A stretch of 64,000 nucleotides of DNA, from NCBI GenBank assembly GCA_037045645.1, contig JBAOIH010000001.1, forward strand, positions 2,084,001 to 2,148,000, written 5' to 3'. Below the pieces are notes generated by a model. That model saw only the letters and a program-made list of their open reading frames with translations. It ran no database searches and had not been told where the DNA came from. Source of the stretch: Nocardioides sp. (lineage in GTDB: Bacteria; Actinomycetota; Actinomycetes; Propionibacteriales; Nocardioidaceae). This document shows, piece after piece, positions 9,092-17,648 of this stretch. Every line of letters begins with the position of its first letter. Positions within the stretch are counted from its first letter, which is position 1. The position numbers and the translations under genes were made by a program.

Positions 9092-9886
9092 TCAGAAGTC
9101 AAAACCGTCGAACATGTCGCCGATGCCCCCGAAGACATCGCCGATCCCGTCGCCGATCCCCTCGAACACGCCACCGACCCCTTCGCCGATGCCCTCGGCC
9201 ATCGCACCGATCCCCTCGCCGAGACCGTCGAAGGCGCCGAACATCAGCCCCATGAACATCCAGTCCATCGGCGAGAACGCGCCGAAGTAGCCGTACGCGT
9301 ACGGCCGGTAGGCGGGTCCGCCCTGCCAGTAGGGCACTCGCCGCGACCCGACGAGCACCTTGCGTACGTCCGGCTCGGCGCCCGCACGCACCCGCTCGGC
9401 GTCCAGCGCGCACGCGGGGACGTCGCGGGGAGTGCCGCCGGCCGGGGCCCACTGCACGTCCATCACGGACAGGCCGTGGCGAGGGTCGAAGAAGCAGGGC
9501 GGCCGACGAGTCGGCAACGGCCTGCCCGCGACCCGCGCACGTACGCACTCCATCGCATAGCGGCCGTCGTCGAGGATCTCGGTGACGTGCTTGATGTCGT
9601 CGGGCTTGTTCATGGAGTCGCCCGCGGTCTTGGCAGCCTCGTAGGAGTCCAGCGCGCGCTGGTAGTCGGCGTTGGCGCCCTGATCCAGTTGCCGACCCGC
9701 CAACTCGAGGTCGAGGTCTTGCAGCTCGACGCCGAGCGCGGTGATGTCCTCGTACGCCAGCTTCTTCACCGGCTCCAGCTCGGCGGCCTTCTTGTCCGCT
9801 TCGCGGCGCTGGCTGACGCGCAGCGCGGCGACGATGGCACCCAAGCCGCCCAGGATCACGGCGCCGTACAGGGCAATCTCCCACAT
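9092..9886 (-). CDS. Membrane-anchored protein with a glycine-zipper C-terminus, function unknown
   Basis: 264 residues. One N-terminal membrane helix (3-22) is followed by a helical stretch, a Cys-containing middle domain (MECVRAR, PPCFFDPRHG, VPACALD) and a Tyr/Pro-rich segment (PYWQGGPAYRPYAYGYFG). The C-terminus, from about residue 215, is built of short repeats such as GIGEGVGGVFEGIGDGIGDV. The G-hydrophobic-G spacing suggests a membrane-inserting or self-associating helix. I do not recognise a family. It overlaps no gene and precedes the hydrolase in the same operon. Confidence 0.75.
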   Translation of the reverse strand: MWEIALYGAVILGGLGAIVAALRVSQRREADKKAAELEPVKKLAYEDITALGVELQDLDLELAGRQLDQGANADYQRALDSYEAAKTAGDSMNKPDDIKHVTEILDDGRYAMECVRARVAGRPLPTRRPPCFFDPRHGLSVMDVQWAPAGGTPRDVPACALDAERVRAGAEPDVRKVLVGSRRVPYWQGGPAYRPYAYGYFGAFSPMDWMFMGLMFGAFDGLGEGIGAMAEGIGEGVGGVFEGIGDGIGDVFGGIGDMFDGFDF

Positions 9887-9925
9887 GGGGAAACCCTAAC
9901 GCCCGCGCCTAGACCGCGGCGGCGG

Positions 9926-11716
9926 TCAGCGAGCGGTGTAGTCGCGGAACCCGCGCCCGGTCTTGCGACCGAGGTAACCGGCCGTGACCAGGTGCTCCAG
10001 CAGCGGTGCCGGCGAGAAGCCCGGCTCGCGGAACTCCAGGTAGAGCTCCTTCTGGATCGCCAGCGAGACGTCGTTGCCGACCACGTCGAGCAGCTCGAAC
10101 GGGCCCATCGGCAGCGCACAGCCCTGCTTCATGGCCGTGTCGATGTCGTCGGCGGTGGCGTAGTGCGCCTCCAGCATCTTCACCGCGTCGTTGAGGTAGG
10201 GGAAGAGCAGTGCGTTGACGATGAAGCCGGCGCGGTCACCGCACTTGACCGCGACCTTGCCGACCTTGTCGCACAGCGCCAGCACCGTCTCGGTCACGTC
10301 CTCGTCGGTCGCGACCGTGGAGACCACCTCGACCAGTTTCATGATCGTCGCCGGGTTGAAGAAGTGCATGCCGATGACGTCCTGGGGACGTTTGGTCACC
10401 TTGGCCATCGAGATGATCGGCAGGCTGGACGTCGTGGTCGCGAGGATCGCGCCGTCCTTGCAGATCTCGTCGAGGTTTTCGAACAGCGTCGTCTTGATCG
10501 CGAGGTCCTCGGCGATCGCCTCGACCACGATGTCGACATCCTTGAGGTCGTCGAGGCTGGTGGTGCCACTGACGCGGGCCAGGGTCTCGGCCTTGGCCTC
10601 CTCGGTGGCCCGACCGCGCTGGATCTGCTTGTCGAAGTTCTTGGTGATCGTGGCCAGCACGCCGTCGACCTTGTCCTGACCACGACCGACGAACAGCACG
10701 TTGAAGCCGGACTTGGCGAACACCTCGACGATGCCACTGGCCATCGTCCCGGTGCCGACGACGCCGACCAGTTTGATGTCGTGCTTGAGTTGCGGCGCGT
10801 CGTCCGCGCTCGGGGTCTGGGCATCGGCGACGACCTGGTTGCTGTCGGGCTCGGCGTAGGTGTAGAAGCCACGGCCGGACTTGCGACCGAGCAGGCCCGC
10901 GGTGACGTACTGCTTGAGCAACGGCGCGGGAGCGTGCAGGCGGTCGCGGCCCTGCTTGTACATCGTGTCGAGGATCTCGTACGCCGTGTCGAGACCGATC
11001 AGGTCCAGCAGCGCGAGCGGGCCCATCGGGTAGCCGCAGCCGAAGCGCATAGCGGCGTCGATGTCCTCGCGGGTGGCGTACTTGCCCTCGTACATCGACA
11101 CCGCGTGGTTGAGGTAGCCGAAGAGCAGGGTGTTGGCGATGAAGCCCGCCTTGTCGCCGCACACGACCGGGTTCTTGCCCAGGCGACCCACGAGAGCCTG
11201 GACGTCGGCCAGCACCCCGGGCTCGGTGACGACCGTACGGATGATCTCGACGAGGTTCTGCACCGGAGCGGGGTTGAAGAAGTGCACGCCGATGACACGA
11301 CCGGGCTTGGAGTTGGCGGTCGAGATCTCGGTAACCGACAGCGACGAGGTGTTGGTCGCCAAGATCGCCTCGGGCGAGACGATCTGGTCGAGGCGCCGGA
11401 AGATGTCCTTCTTCACGTCCAGCGACTCCACGACGGCCTCGACCACGAAGTCGGCGTCCTTGAGTGCGTCCAGATCGGTGGCGAAGCTGATCCGGCCCAG
11501 GATCTCGGCCTGCTCGGCTGCGGTGATCTTCTCGCGCTTGACAGCGCGGCCCGTGGACGCGTCGAGGTGCTGGCGGCCCCGCTCCACGCCCGACTCGTTG
11601 AGCTCGACCCCGATGACGGAGAAGCCGTGGCGTGCGAACACCTCCGCGATGCCGGCACCCATGGTGCCCAGTCCGATGACGCCGATGGTCGTGAATTCGC
11701 GCGAGGTCTCACTCAT
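9926..11716 (-). CDS. Two-domain 3-hydroxybutyryl-CoA (3-hydroxyacyl-CoA) dehydrogenase
   Basis: 596 residues made of two complete dehydrogenase modules in tandem. Each has a Rossmann motif: IGVIGLGTMGAGIAEVF near residue 11 and VGVVGTGTMASGIVEVF near 318. Each also has the NTSS/TTSS segment, the HFFNPA signature and a C-terminal helical half (GYLNHAVSMYEG, FPYLNDAVKMLEAHY). It should reduce acetoacetyl-CoA to 3-hydroxybutyryl-CoA between the thiolase and ccr steps. Streptomyces has a similar duplicated enzyme in the same neighbourhood (from memory). ATG 11716 matches the typical N-terminus MSETSREFTTIGVIG. Confidence 0.92.
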   Translation of the reverse strand: MSETSREFTTIGVIGLGTMGAGIAEVFARHGFSVIGVELNESGVERGRQHLDASTGRAVKREKITAAEQAEILGRISFATDLDALKDADFVVEAVVESLDVKKDIFRRLDQIVSPEAILATNTSSLSVTEISTANSKPGRVIGVHFFNPAPVQNLVEIIRTVVTEPGVLADVQALVGRLGKNPVVCGDKAGFIANTLLFGYLNHAVSMYEGKYATREDIDAAMRFGCGYPMGPLALLDLIGLDTAYEILDTMYKQGRDRLHAPAPLLKQYVTAGLLGRKSGRGFYTYAEPDSNQVVADAQTPSADDAPQLKHDIKLVGVVGTGTMASGIVEVFAKSGFNVLFVGRGQDKVDGVLATITKNFDKQIQRGRATEEAKAETLARVSGTTSLDDLKDVDIVVEAIAEDLAIKTTLFENLDEICKDGAILATTTSSLPIISMAKVTKRPQDVIGMHFFNPATIMKLVEVVSTVATDEDVTETVLALCDKVGKVAVKCGDRAGFIVNALLFPYLNDAVKMLEAHYATADDIDTAMKQGCALPMGPFELLDVVGNDVSLAIQKELYLEFREPGFSPAPLLEHLVTAGYLGRKTGRGFRDYTAR

Positions 11717-11781
11717 GGGCGCATTTTCGCATGACCGGCGGGTAACTTGGCCGTGGGAAATTTCACGCGTGCGCAGTTTGC

Positions 11782-12852
11782 TCAGGGGCGCTGGACGACC
11801 ACTCGGTCGCCTACGCGGATCGCACCCTCCTCGACCACCTTGGCGCACAACCCGCGCAGCCGTCTCGGCTTGCCTTCGGGTCCGTTCACGAAGGCCATCG
11901 CGTCCTTGCCGAAGCGGGCGATGAACTTCGCGCAGCCCGTGTGGGGCTGCGCGGTCACCTCGATCACGGCGTCGGCTCCGATCTCCAGCCGGGTGCCCGC
12001 CGGCAGGTTGTCGTGCGAGAGGTCGAGGTCGAGATAGAGCTGGTCGCCGGCCAACGGTTCGCGTTCGCGGTCTTGGGCCAGGAACTGGACCATCGGGTGG
12101 CTCATCACGTTGAGTTGCATGTCGGGGTGCGCGGTGTTGTCAGGCGTACGACTGCTCGGGCGGTCGATCCAGTTGTCGCCGACGACGCCCACCCTCACGT
12201 CGAGTTGCGCGACGTCGAGCACCTCACGCTCACCCTCCGCCGGGCGCCGCAGCACCAAGCGCAACGTGCCCGCGTCCTTGGGCGTCGCGTCAAGGGTGCT
12301 CAGGAAGTCGGTGAGCTCGGCCGTGGTGCGATGCTGGCGCAGCGGCCTCCGCATCAGGATCCGTCTCCCGAACCGGCCCAGTCCGAGCTCCTGCTCGCGC
12401 TGAACCGCCCGCAGTTGCAGGGCCGTACGCGGGTCTTCGGGTGGCACCTCGACGAAGCCGTGTTTGGCGTAGAAGGGACCGTTCCAGGCCAGGTCGGCGT
12501 ACGTCATCAACGTCACCGCGCCGAAGCCCTTGGCGGCAAGGCGTTCGCAGACTGCCTCGATCAGCGCGCCACCGATGCCTTGACGCCCGTGCTCGGGGTG
12601 TACGGACAACTGCTCCAGGTGCGCCTGCCCGTCGATGAGCAGCACGTGAGCGAAGCCGATCGGCGGGTCCCCGGCGACCAGGATGAAGCCCGGCTTCTCG
12701 GCACGCTCCTGTCCGCAGTCCGCCTTGGCTGCCAGCGCCGTGCCCGTGAGATCACCGAGCGCAGACTCGAAGAGGGGCAGGCCGGAGTCCTCGATCGCAC
12801 CGAGGTGCGCAAGGTCGCGGGTCCGGGCCGGGCGGATATTGAGGTCGAGCAC
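11782..12852 (-). CDS. GNAT acetyltransferase fused to a MOSC domain
   Basis: 356 residues. Residues 1-165 form a GNAT domain (VHPEHGRQGIGGALIEAV is the acetyl-CoA loop, YAKHGFVEVP the C-terminal strand). Residues about 185-356 form a MOSC domain (VGVVGDNWIDR, HPDMQLNVMSHPMVQFLA, AGDQLYLDLDLSHDNLP, PHTGCAKFIARFGKDA) with the candidate Cys in HTGCAKF. The join (FGRRILMRRPLRQHRTTAELTDFL) is in frame with no sign of a break. Substrates are unknown. The gene diverges from nucS with only 25 bases between starts. Confidence 0.82.
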   Translation of the reverse strand: MLDLNIRPARTRDLAHLGAIEDSGLPLFESALGDLTGTALAAKADCGQERAEKPGFILVAGDPPIGFAHVLLIDGQAHLEQLSVHPEHGRQGIGGALIEAVCERLAAKGFGAVTLMTYADLAWNGPFYAKHGFVEVPPEDPRTALQLRAVQREQELGLGRFGRRILMRRPLRQHRTTAELTDFLSTLDATPKDAGTLRLVLRRPAEGEREVLDVAQLDVRVGVVGDNWIDRPSSRTPDNTAHPDMQLNVMSHPMVQFLAQDREREPLAGDQLYLDLDLSHDNLPAGTRLEIGADAVIEVTAQPHTGCAKFIARFGKDAMAFVNGPEGKPRRLRGLCAKVVEEGAIRVGDRVVVQRP

Positions 12853-12869
12853 GACCGGAACGGTAACCT
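12839..12869 (+). promoter_or_regulatory. Candidate nucS promoter
   Basis: TTGAGG (12839-12844), a 19-base spacer and TAACCT (12864-12869) end eight bases before the GTG at 12878. This would produce a nearly leaderless mRNA. The -35 lies within the first codons of the divergent GNAT-MOSC gene. The -10 fits better than the -35. Confidence 0.4.
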
Positions 12870-12877
12870 CCCCGTTC

Positions 12878-13582
12878 GTGAGACTCGTGGTGGCGACCTG
12901 TCAGGTGGACTACGCCGGACGGCTGACTGCCCATCTGCCGATGGCGACGCGGGTGCTGATGATCAAGGCCGACGGCTCCGTTCTGGTGCACAGCGACGGC
13001 GGGTCGTACAAGCCGCTGAACTGGATGTCGCCGCCGTGCCAGTTGCGCGAGAGCGTCAGCACCGACCCGGCCGACGACTCGCGCGAGATGATCGAGTGGA
13101 CGGTCACCAACCCCAAGACCGACGACACGCTGCGGATCCTGATCGAGGAGATCCATCACGACTCGGCCCACGATCTGGGGATCGACCCCGGTCTCGTCAA
13201 GGACGGCGTCGAGAAACACCTGCAGGAGCTGCTGGCCGCCCATCCGGCCACGCTGTCGGACGGGCTCACGCTCGTACGCCGGGAGTTCATGACCGCGATC
13301 GGGCCCGTCGACCTGATGTGTCGCGACGCGGCCGGACTCTCCGTGGCCGTGGAGATCAAGCGCCGCGGGGAGATCGACGGCGTGGAGCAACTCACCCGCT
13401 ACCTAGAGCTGCTCAACCGCGACCCCCTGCTGTCGGCCAAGGGGCCTGTACGCGGGATCTTCGCTGCGCAGGAGATCAAGCCGCAGGCGCGCGTGCTCGC
13501 CACCGATCGCGGCATCGCCTGCGCGGTGGTCGACTACGACGCCCTGCGCGGACTCGACGACCCGACAGACAGGCTCTTCTGA
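12878..13582 (+). CDS. nucS: Mismatch-specific endonuclease NucS (EndoMS)
   Basis: 234 residues. In actinobacteria and archaea NucS cuts mismatched DNA and replaces MutS/MutL. The N-terminal region MRLVVATCQVDYAGRLTAHL is diagnostic. The C-terminal RecB-like nuclease core carries GPVDLMCRD, VAVEIKRRGEIDG (E-x-K) and QLTRYLELLNRD. I chose GTG 12878 because it gives exactly this N-terminus. Upstream in-frame starts lie in the divergent gene. The stop overlaps the ATG of the next gene (TGATG). Confidence 0.95.
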   Translation: MRLVVATCQVDYAGRLTAHLPMATRVLMIKADGSVLVHSDGGSYKPLNWMSPPCQLRESVSTDPADDSREMIEWTVTNPKTDDTLRILIEEIHHDSAHDLGIDPGLVKDGVEKHLQELLAAHPATLSDGLTLVRREFMTAIGPVDLMCRDAAGLSVAVEIKRRGEIDGVEQLTRYLELLNRDPLLSAKGPVRGIFAAQEIKPQARVLATDRGIACAVVDYDALRGLDDPTDRLF

Positions 13583-14103
13583 TGCACATCTTCCACATCG
13601 CCAAGCAGTCTGATTGGCAGCAGGCGCGAGCCAGCAAGTCGTACGAGATCTCCACACTCGGCCGGACCCTGGCCGAGGAGGGCTTCATCCACGCGTCGCG
13701 GCGCGAGCAGGTCGAGCCGACGTTCAAGAGGTTCTATCGCACGGTCCACGAGCCGCTGGTGCTGCTCACGATCGACCCTGCGCGGTTGAAGTCCGAACTG
13801 CGTGAGGACCAGGTTGACGACGACACGTACCCCCACATCTATGGCCCGCTCAACACCGACGCCGTCATCCGCGTCTCACCGCTCAACCGCAAGGGCGGCA
13901 CGGAGAGCTTCACCTCACTCTTCGTCAAGGAGATGTTCGTCCGCGTAGCCGTGGCGATGGTCGCGATGCTGGCCGGCTTCGCCGGGGGCGCGCTGGGTCG
14001 CCGGACCGATTGGGAGTGGGGGCCGTTCGTCGGGGCCGTGCTCGGAGTGCTGCTGGTGGCTTTGGTGACGTACGCCTGGACCAAGCGCCCGAGGTCGGCC
14101 TAG
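13582..14103 (+). CDS. DUF952 protein with a C-terminal membrane anchor
   Basis: 173 residues. Residues 1-105 match DUF952: it opens MHIFHIAKQSDWQQA, then GFIHASRREQVEPTFKRFY, TIDPARLKSELRED and YPHIYGPLNTDAVI. Two hydrophobic segments follow (about 115-135 and 145-165: VRVAVAMVAMLAGFAGGAL and GPFVGAVLGVLLVALVTYAW), so this copy is membrane-tethered. The family's activity is not established. Start overlap with nucS suggests co-translation. Confidence 0.8.
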   Translation: MHIFHIAKQSDWQQARASKSYEISTLGRTLAEEGFIHASRREQVEPTFKRFYRTVHEPLVLLTIDPARLKSELREDQVDDDTYPHIYGPLNTDAVIRVSPLNRKGGTESFTSLFVKEMFVRVAVAMVAMLAGFAGGALGRRTDWEWGPFVGAVLGVLLVALVTYAWTKRPRSA

Positions 14104-14708
14104 AGATCCAGCCCCGGCCACTCCAGCGCGAGCCAACCGTCGCCGTCGCGCTCGAAGCGGGCGTACGCAGTGTTGGCCAGATGCTGGCCCTCGATGTCGC
14201 GGATGCGCATATTGCGCGCCAAGGCGGGCAGCGCCGCGCACATCACGCCGCCGTGGCTGATCACGAGGACGGCTTCGCCGCGGTGCAGGTCCGCGATCTC
14301 GTCCAGGGTGTCCCCCAGCCGCGAGATCACTTCGTGGCCGTTCTCGGCGCCGGGGATGCGAGCGTCGAGATCCCCGTCGGCCCACTGAGCGAAGATCGGT
14401 CGAATGGGGTCGGGCTCACTCGGGAGCCCGGCGTAGTCACCGACCGAGACCTCGAGCAAGCCCTCACGGACCGTGACGCCCACGCCCAATGCGGCGGCTG
14501 CGATCTCGCCGGTCTGCACGGCCCGGGAGTACGAACTGGCGTACACGTGCGCGATCCGTTCGCCGCGCAACGAGTCCCCCAAGGCGCGAGACTGCTCGCG
14601 CCCGGTCGGCGTCAGGCTGCCACCCTGGTCGACGAGGTCGTGGGACTCGTACGCCGCCTCCGCGTGCCGCGCCACGATCAGCCGGGCGGGGCACTGGAGG
14701 TCGCTCAT
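14100..14708 (-). CDS. Histidine phosphatase family protein
   Basis: 202 residues. The phosphoacceptor motif RHAEAAYES is at about residues 14-22. The family layout continues with LTPTGREQSRALG, ASSYSRAVQTGEIAA, the Glu in LLEVSVGDYAG and the second catalytic His in VLVISHGGVM. These enzymes dephosphorylate sugars, nucleotides or proteins, and the substrate here is unknown. It converges with the DUF952 gene, overlapping by four bases. Confidence 0.88.
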   Translation of the reverse strand: MSDLQCPARLIVARHAEAAYESHDLVDQGGSLTPTGREQSRALGDSLRGERIAHVYASSYSRAVQTGEIAAAALGVGVTVREGLLEVSVGDYAGLPSEPDPIRPIFAQWADGDLDARIPGAENGHEVISRLGDTLDEIADLHRGEAVLVISHGGVMCAALPALARNMRIRDIEGQHLANTAYARFERDGDGWLALEWPGLDL

Positions 14709-14727
14709 GGCGGTGCGTGATCAGGGC

Positions 14728-15252
14728 TCAGGCGCCGGCGATCGGCGGCGCGGTCGGGTCGGCGCCCTCGGCTCCCTGCTCGCGCGCGACGTACTCCTCC
14801 AGGCGCTCGAGGTTGTCGAGGTTGCGGCTCACGACAGTGACCAGGTCGCTCATCGTGGCGACTTCTTCGACCTGCTCCTTGACGAACCACTGCATGAACT
14901 GTTCGGAGGCGAAGTCACCCTCCTCGCGGGCGGTCTTGAGCAGGGCGTTGATCTGCTCGGTAACCCGCTTTTCCTGCTCCAGCGCGAGTTCGACCGGAGC
15001 GAGCACGGAGTCGAAGTCGTTGATCGCGGCCTCGATCGCCGGGATCTTCGCCTCGGCGTCGGTGTCGAGGAGGTAGCGCACCATCATCATCGCGTGGTCG
15101 CGCTCCTCCATCGCCTGGCGATAGAAGAAGTCGGCTGTCTGGGGCAACGTCTGGGCGTCGAAGTAGATCGCGCAGGCGACGTACTGATTGTGCGCGGCGA
15201 GCTCGTTGCCGATCTGCTCGTTGAGTTGAGTGACGAAACGTTCGGCAGGCAC
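14728..15252 (-). CDS. Ferritin (non-haem iron storage)
   Basis: 174 residues forming a four-helix ferritin. Ferroxidase ligands are visible: Glu in NELAAHNQYVACAIYFD (about residue 17), Glu and His in QAMEERDHAMMMVRYLL (about 50-53) and Glu in LALEQEKRVTEQI. EQFMQWFVKEQVEEVATM supplies the fourth helix. The unusual tail is Ala/Pro-rich. It follows the 63-residue basic Cys protein on the same strand, downstream of an IdeR-type box. Iron-dependent control by IdeR/DtxR is therefore likely, as for mycobacterial ferritin (known) and here by inference. Confidence 0.92.
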   Translation of the reverse strand: MPAERFVTQLNEQIGNELAAHNQYVACAIYFDAQTLPQTADFFYRQAMEERDHAMMMVRYLLDTDAEAKIPAIEAAINDFDSVLAPVELALEQEKRVTEQINALLKTAREEGDFASEQFMQWFVKEQVEEVATMSDLVTVVSRNLDNLERLEEYVAREQGAEGADPTAPPIAGA

Positions 15253-15315
15253 CTGCGTACTCCTCAGTTGATCTGGTGTTCCCGGGTCTACGATCCCACA
15301 ACCCCACGTCCGCGA

Positions 15316-15507
15316 TTACGCGGCCTTCTTGAGGCGCTTCTTCGAGACCTTCTTGCCGTCGACGCGCACGAGTGCACGCTTCTTGACGGTGTAGCCGGAC
15401 GGGAGCGTGCCCTCCTTGAGCATCTGGATGGGGCAGCGGTCGCAGCGCTTCTTCGACACGCAGCACTTCACCTTCGGAAGCTTCGCGACCTTCTTGGACT
15501 TGCCCAC
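15316..15507 (-). CDS. Small basic cysteine-rich protein, function unknown, in the iron-box unit
   Basis: 63 residues with about 20 Lys/Arg. Four cysteines are arranged CC-x5-C-x2-C (KCCVSKKRCDRCPIQML), suggesting metal or Fe-S binding. The two ends are lysine-rich (MGKSKKVAKLPKVK and KKVSKKRLKKAA). I do not know its function. A nucleic-acid-binding or metal-handling role is only a guess. It is the first gene after the iron box and is followed by ferritin 63 bases downstream, so the two probably form one iron-responsive transcript. Confidence 0.7.
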   Translation of the reverse strand: MGKSKKVAKLPKVKCCVSKKRCDRCPIQMLKEGTLPSGYTVKKRALVRVDGKKVSKKRLKKAA

Positions 15508-15532
15508 GAGCCGAAACCCTAGCAGGAGGGTT

Positions 15533-15551
15533 TTAGGCTTGCCTAACCTAA
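15533..15551 (-). promoter_or_regulatory. IdeR/DtxR-type iron box
   Basis: TTAGGCTTGCCTAACCTAA matches the 19-bp IdeR/DmdR consensus TTAGGTTAGGCTAACCTAA at 16 of 19 positions. It lies 26 bases upstream of the start of the small Cys protein and just past the meaA stop. The position would allow control of the small protein-ferritin unit. Confidence 0.85.
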
Positions 15552-15555
15552 ACCG

Positions 15556-17583
15556 TCAGCTGAGATCGTGGGCCTTGCGGATCACGTCGACGATGCCGCC
15601 CATGATCTCGGTGAGGCCGAAGTCCTTGGGGGTGTAGACCGCGGCGACGCCGAGTTCCTTGAGCCTGCGCGCATCGGAATCGGGGATGATCCCGCCCACG
15701 ATGACCGGCACGTCATCGACGCCCGCGTCGCGCAGGCCGTCGAGCACTGACGGAACCAACTCCATGTGGGAGCCCGACAGGATCGACAATCCGACGCAGT
15801 GCACGTCCTCGGCGATGGCCGCCGCCACGATCTGCTCGGGCGTCAACCGGATGCCCTGGTAGATGACCTCGAAGCCCGCGTCACGCGCGCGTACGGCCAC
15901 CTGCTCGGCGCCGTTGGAGTGTCCGTCGAGGCCCGGCTTGCCCACCAGCAGCCGCAGCCGCCCGCCGAGTTCGTCGCCGGTCTGCTGCACCCGTTCGCGT
16001 ACGGTGCTCAACTCGGCGCCAGCCTCGGCCACGCCGACCGCGTCAGAGACACCCGTCGGGGCGCGATATTCACCGAACACCTCGCGCAGCGTACCGGCCC
16101 ACTCCCCCGTCGTCGCGCCCGCGCGAGCGGCGGCCAGGGTCGCCTCCATCAGGTTGGCATCGGTCTTCGCGGCAGCGGCGAGATCGGCCAGCGCCGTGGC
16201 GACCTCCCCCTCGTCGCGCTGGGCCTTCCACGCGTCCACGGACTCACGAGCCGCCTTGTCGGCCTCCGGGTCCGCAGTCTGGATCGCGGCGTCCAGGTCG
16301 GCGGTCAGCGGCGACTGCTCCGTGGTCTCGAACTTGTTGACGCCGACGATGATCTCGTCACCGGCCTCGATGCGACCGCGGCGAGCAGCGTGGGCCGACA
16401 CGAGCTCGGACTTCATGTAGCCGGATTCGACGGCCGCGATCGCGCCGCCCATCGCCTGGACCCGGTCCATCTCGGCGCGAGCGCCGGCCACCAGGTCGGC
16501 AACCTTGGCCTCGATCACGACCGAGCCCTCGAAGATGTCGTCGTACTCCAGCAGGTCCGATTCGTACGCCAGCACCTGCTGCAGCCGCAGCGACCACTGC
16601 TGGTCCCACGGCCTCGGGAGGCCGAGCGCCTCGTTCCACGCAGGAAGCTGGACAGCGCGAGCACGTGCGTTCTTGCTCAGCGTGACACCGAGCATCTCCA
16701 ACACGATGCGCTGCACGTTGTTCTCCGGCTGAGCTTCGGTGAGGCCGAGCGAGTTGACCTGCACGCCGTAGCGGAAGCGACGCATCTTTTCGTCTTGCAC
16801 GCCATATCGCTCTCGGGTGATCTCGTCCCACAATTGGACGAAGGCGCGCATCTTGCAGGTCTCCTCGATGAAGCGCACGCCCGCGTTGACGAAGAACGAG
16901 ATGCGGCCGACGACCTTCTCGAAGTCCTCAGCGGCGACCTGCCCGGAGTTCTTGACCTGGTCGAGCACGGCGATCGCGGTGCACAGGGCGTACGCGAGCT
17001 CCTGCTGCGGCGTCGCGCCCGCCTCCTGCAGGTGGTAGGAGCAGATGTTGATCGGGTTCCACTTGGGGATCTCGTTGACCGTGTAGGCGATGGTGTCGGC
17101 CGTCAGGCGCAGCGAGTGCTCGGGCGGGAAGACGTACGTCCCGCGGGAGAGGTATTCCTTGATGATGTCGTTCTGCGTCGTGCCGGCGAGTTGGTGCGCG
17201 ACGTCGCTGGGGCCCTGCTCGGGGTTCTGCTCCTCGGCGACCACCTGATAGAGCGCCAACAGCCACATCGCGGTGGCGTTGATCGTCATCGAGGTGTTCA
17301 TCTCCACCAGCGGGATGTCCTCGAACAGGCGGCGCATCTCGCCCAGGTGCGGGATCGGGACGCCGACCTTGCCGACCTCGCCGCGACTCAGCGGCGAGTC
17401 GGGGTCATAGCCGGTCTGGGTGGGCAGATCGAACGCCACACTCAGCCCGGTCTGCCCCTTGGCCAGGTTGGTGCGATAGAGCGCATTGGAGGCCGCAGCG
17501 GTCGAGTGACCGGCGTACGTCCGCATCACCCAGGGGCGATCTTTGACGGGTCGGGTGGCACTGCGCTCGGGGCTCTGCTCCAT
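15556..17583 (-). CDS. meaA: Ethylmalonyl-CoA mutase (MeaA), B12-dependent
   Basis: 675 residues. Converts ethylmalonyl-CoA to methylsuccinyl-CoA with adenosylcobalamin. The N-terminal TIM-barrel part has VMRTYAGHSTAAASNALYR, GLSVAFDLPTQTGYDPDS and MNTSMTINATAMWLLALY. The C-terminal cobalamin domain (about 540-675) has the base-off motif GLDGHSNGAEQ followed by VGLSILSGSHMELV and VIVGGIIPDSDARRL. DGHSNGAEQ rather than DGHDRG fits MeaA more than methylmalonyl-CoA mutase. With ccr, mce, the thiolase, the dehydrogenase, meaB and the adenosyltransferase in this window, the ethylmalonyl-CoA assignment is well supported. Confidence 0.9.
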   Translation of the reverse strand: MEQSPERSATRPVKDRPWVMRTYAGHSTAAASNALYRTNLAKGQTGLSVAFDLPTQTGYDPDSPLSRGEVGKVGVPIPHLGEMRRLFEDIPLVEMNTSMTINATAMWLLALYQVVAEEQNPEQGPSDVAHQLAGTTQNDIIKEYLSRGTYVFPPEHSLRLTADTIAYTVNEIPKWNPINICSYHLQEAGATPQQELAYALCTAIAVLDQVKNSGQVAAEDFEKVVGRISFFVNAGVRFIEETCKMRAFVQLWDEITRERYGVQDEKMRRFRYGVQVNSLGLTEAQPENNVQRIVLEMLGVTLSKNARARAVQLPAWNEALGLPRPWDQQWSLRLQQVLAYESDLLEYDDIFEGSVVIEAKVADLVAGARAEMDRVQAMGGAIAAVESGYMKSELVSAHAARRGRIEAGDEIIVGVNKFETTEQSPLTADLDAAIQTADPEADKAARESVDAWKAQRDEGEVATALADLAAAAKTDANLMEATLAAARAGATTGEWAGTLREVFGEYRAPTGVSDAVGVAEAGAELSTVRERVQQTGDELGGRLRLLVGKPGLDGHSNGAEQVAVRARDAGFEVIYQGIRLTPEQIVAAAIAEDVHCVGLSILSGSHMELVPSVLDGLRDAGVDDVPVIVGGIIPDSDARRLKELGVAAVYTPKDFGLTEIMGGIVDVIRKAHDLS

Positions 17584-17648
17584 GGAGCGAGCGTAGGCGC
17601 TCGGTTACCGGTCGGTCATCGGCTCGGCATGTGGGGTTCTCCACAAGG

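Noticed and set aside
15556..17583. Calling this gene methylmalonyl-CoA mutase large subunit
   Set aside because: The cobalamin motif GLDGHSNGAEQ and the single-chain length of 675 fit MeaA better, and ccr is nearby.
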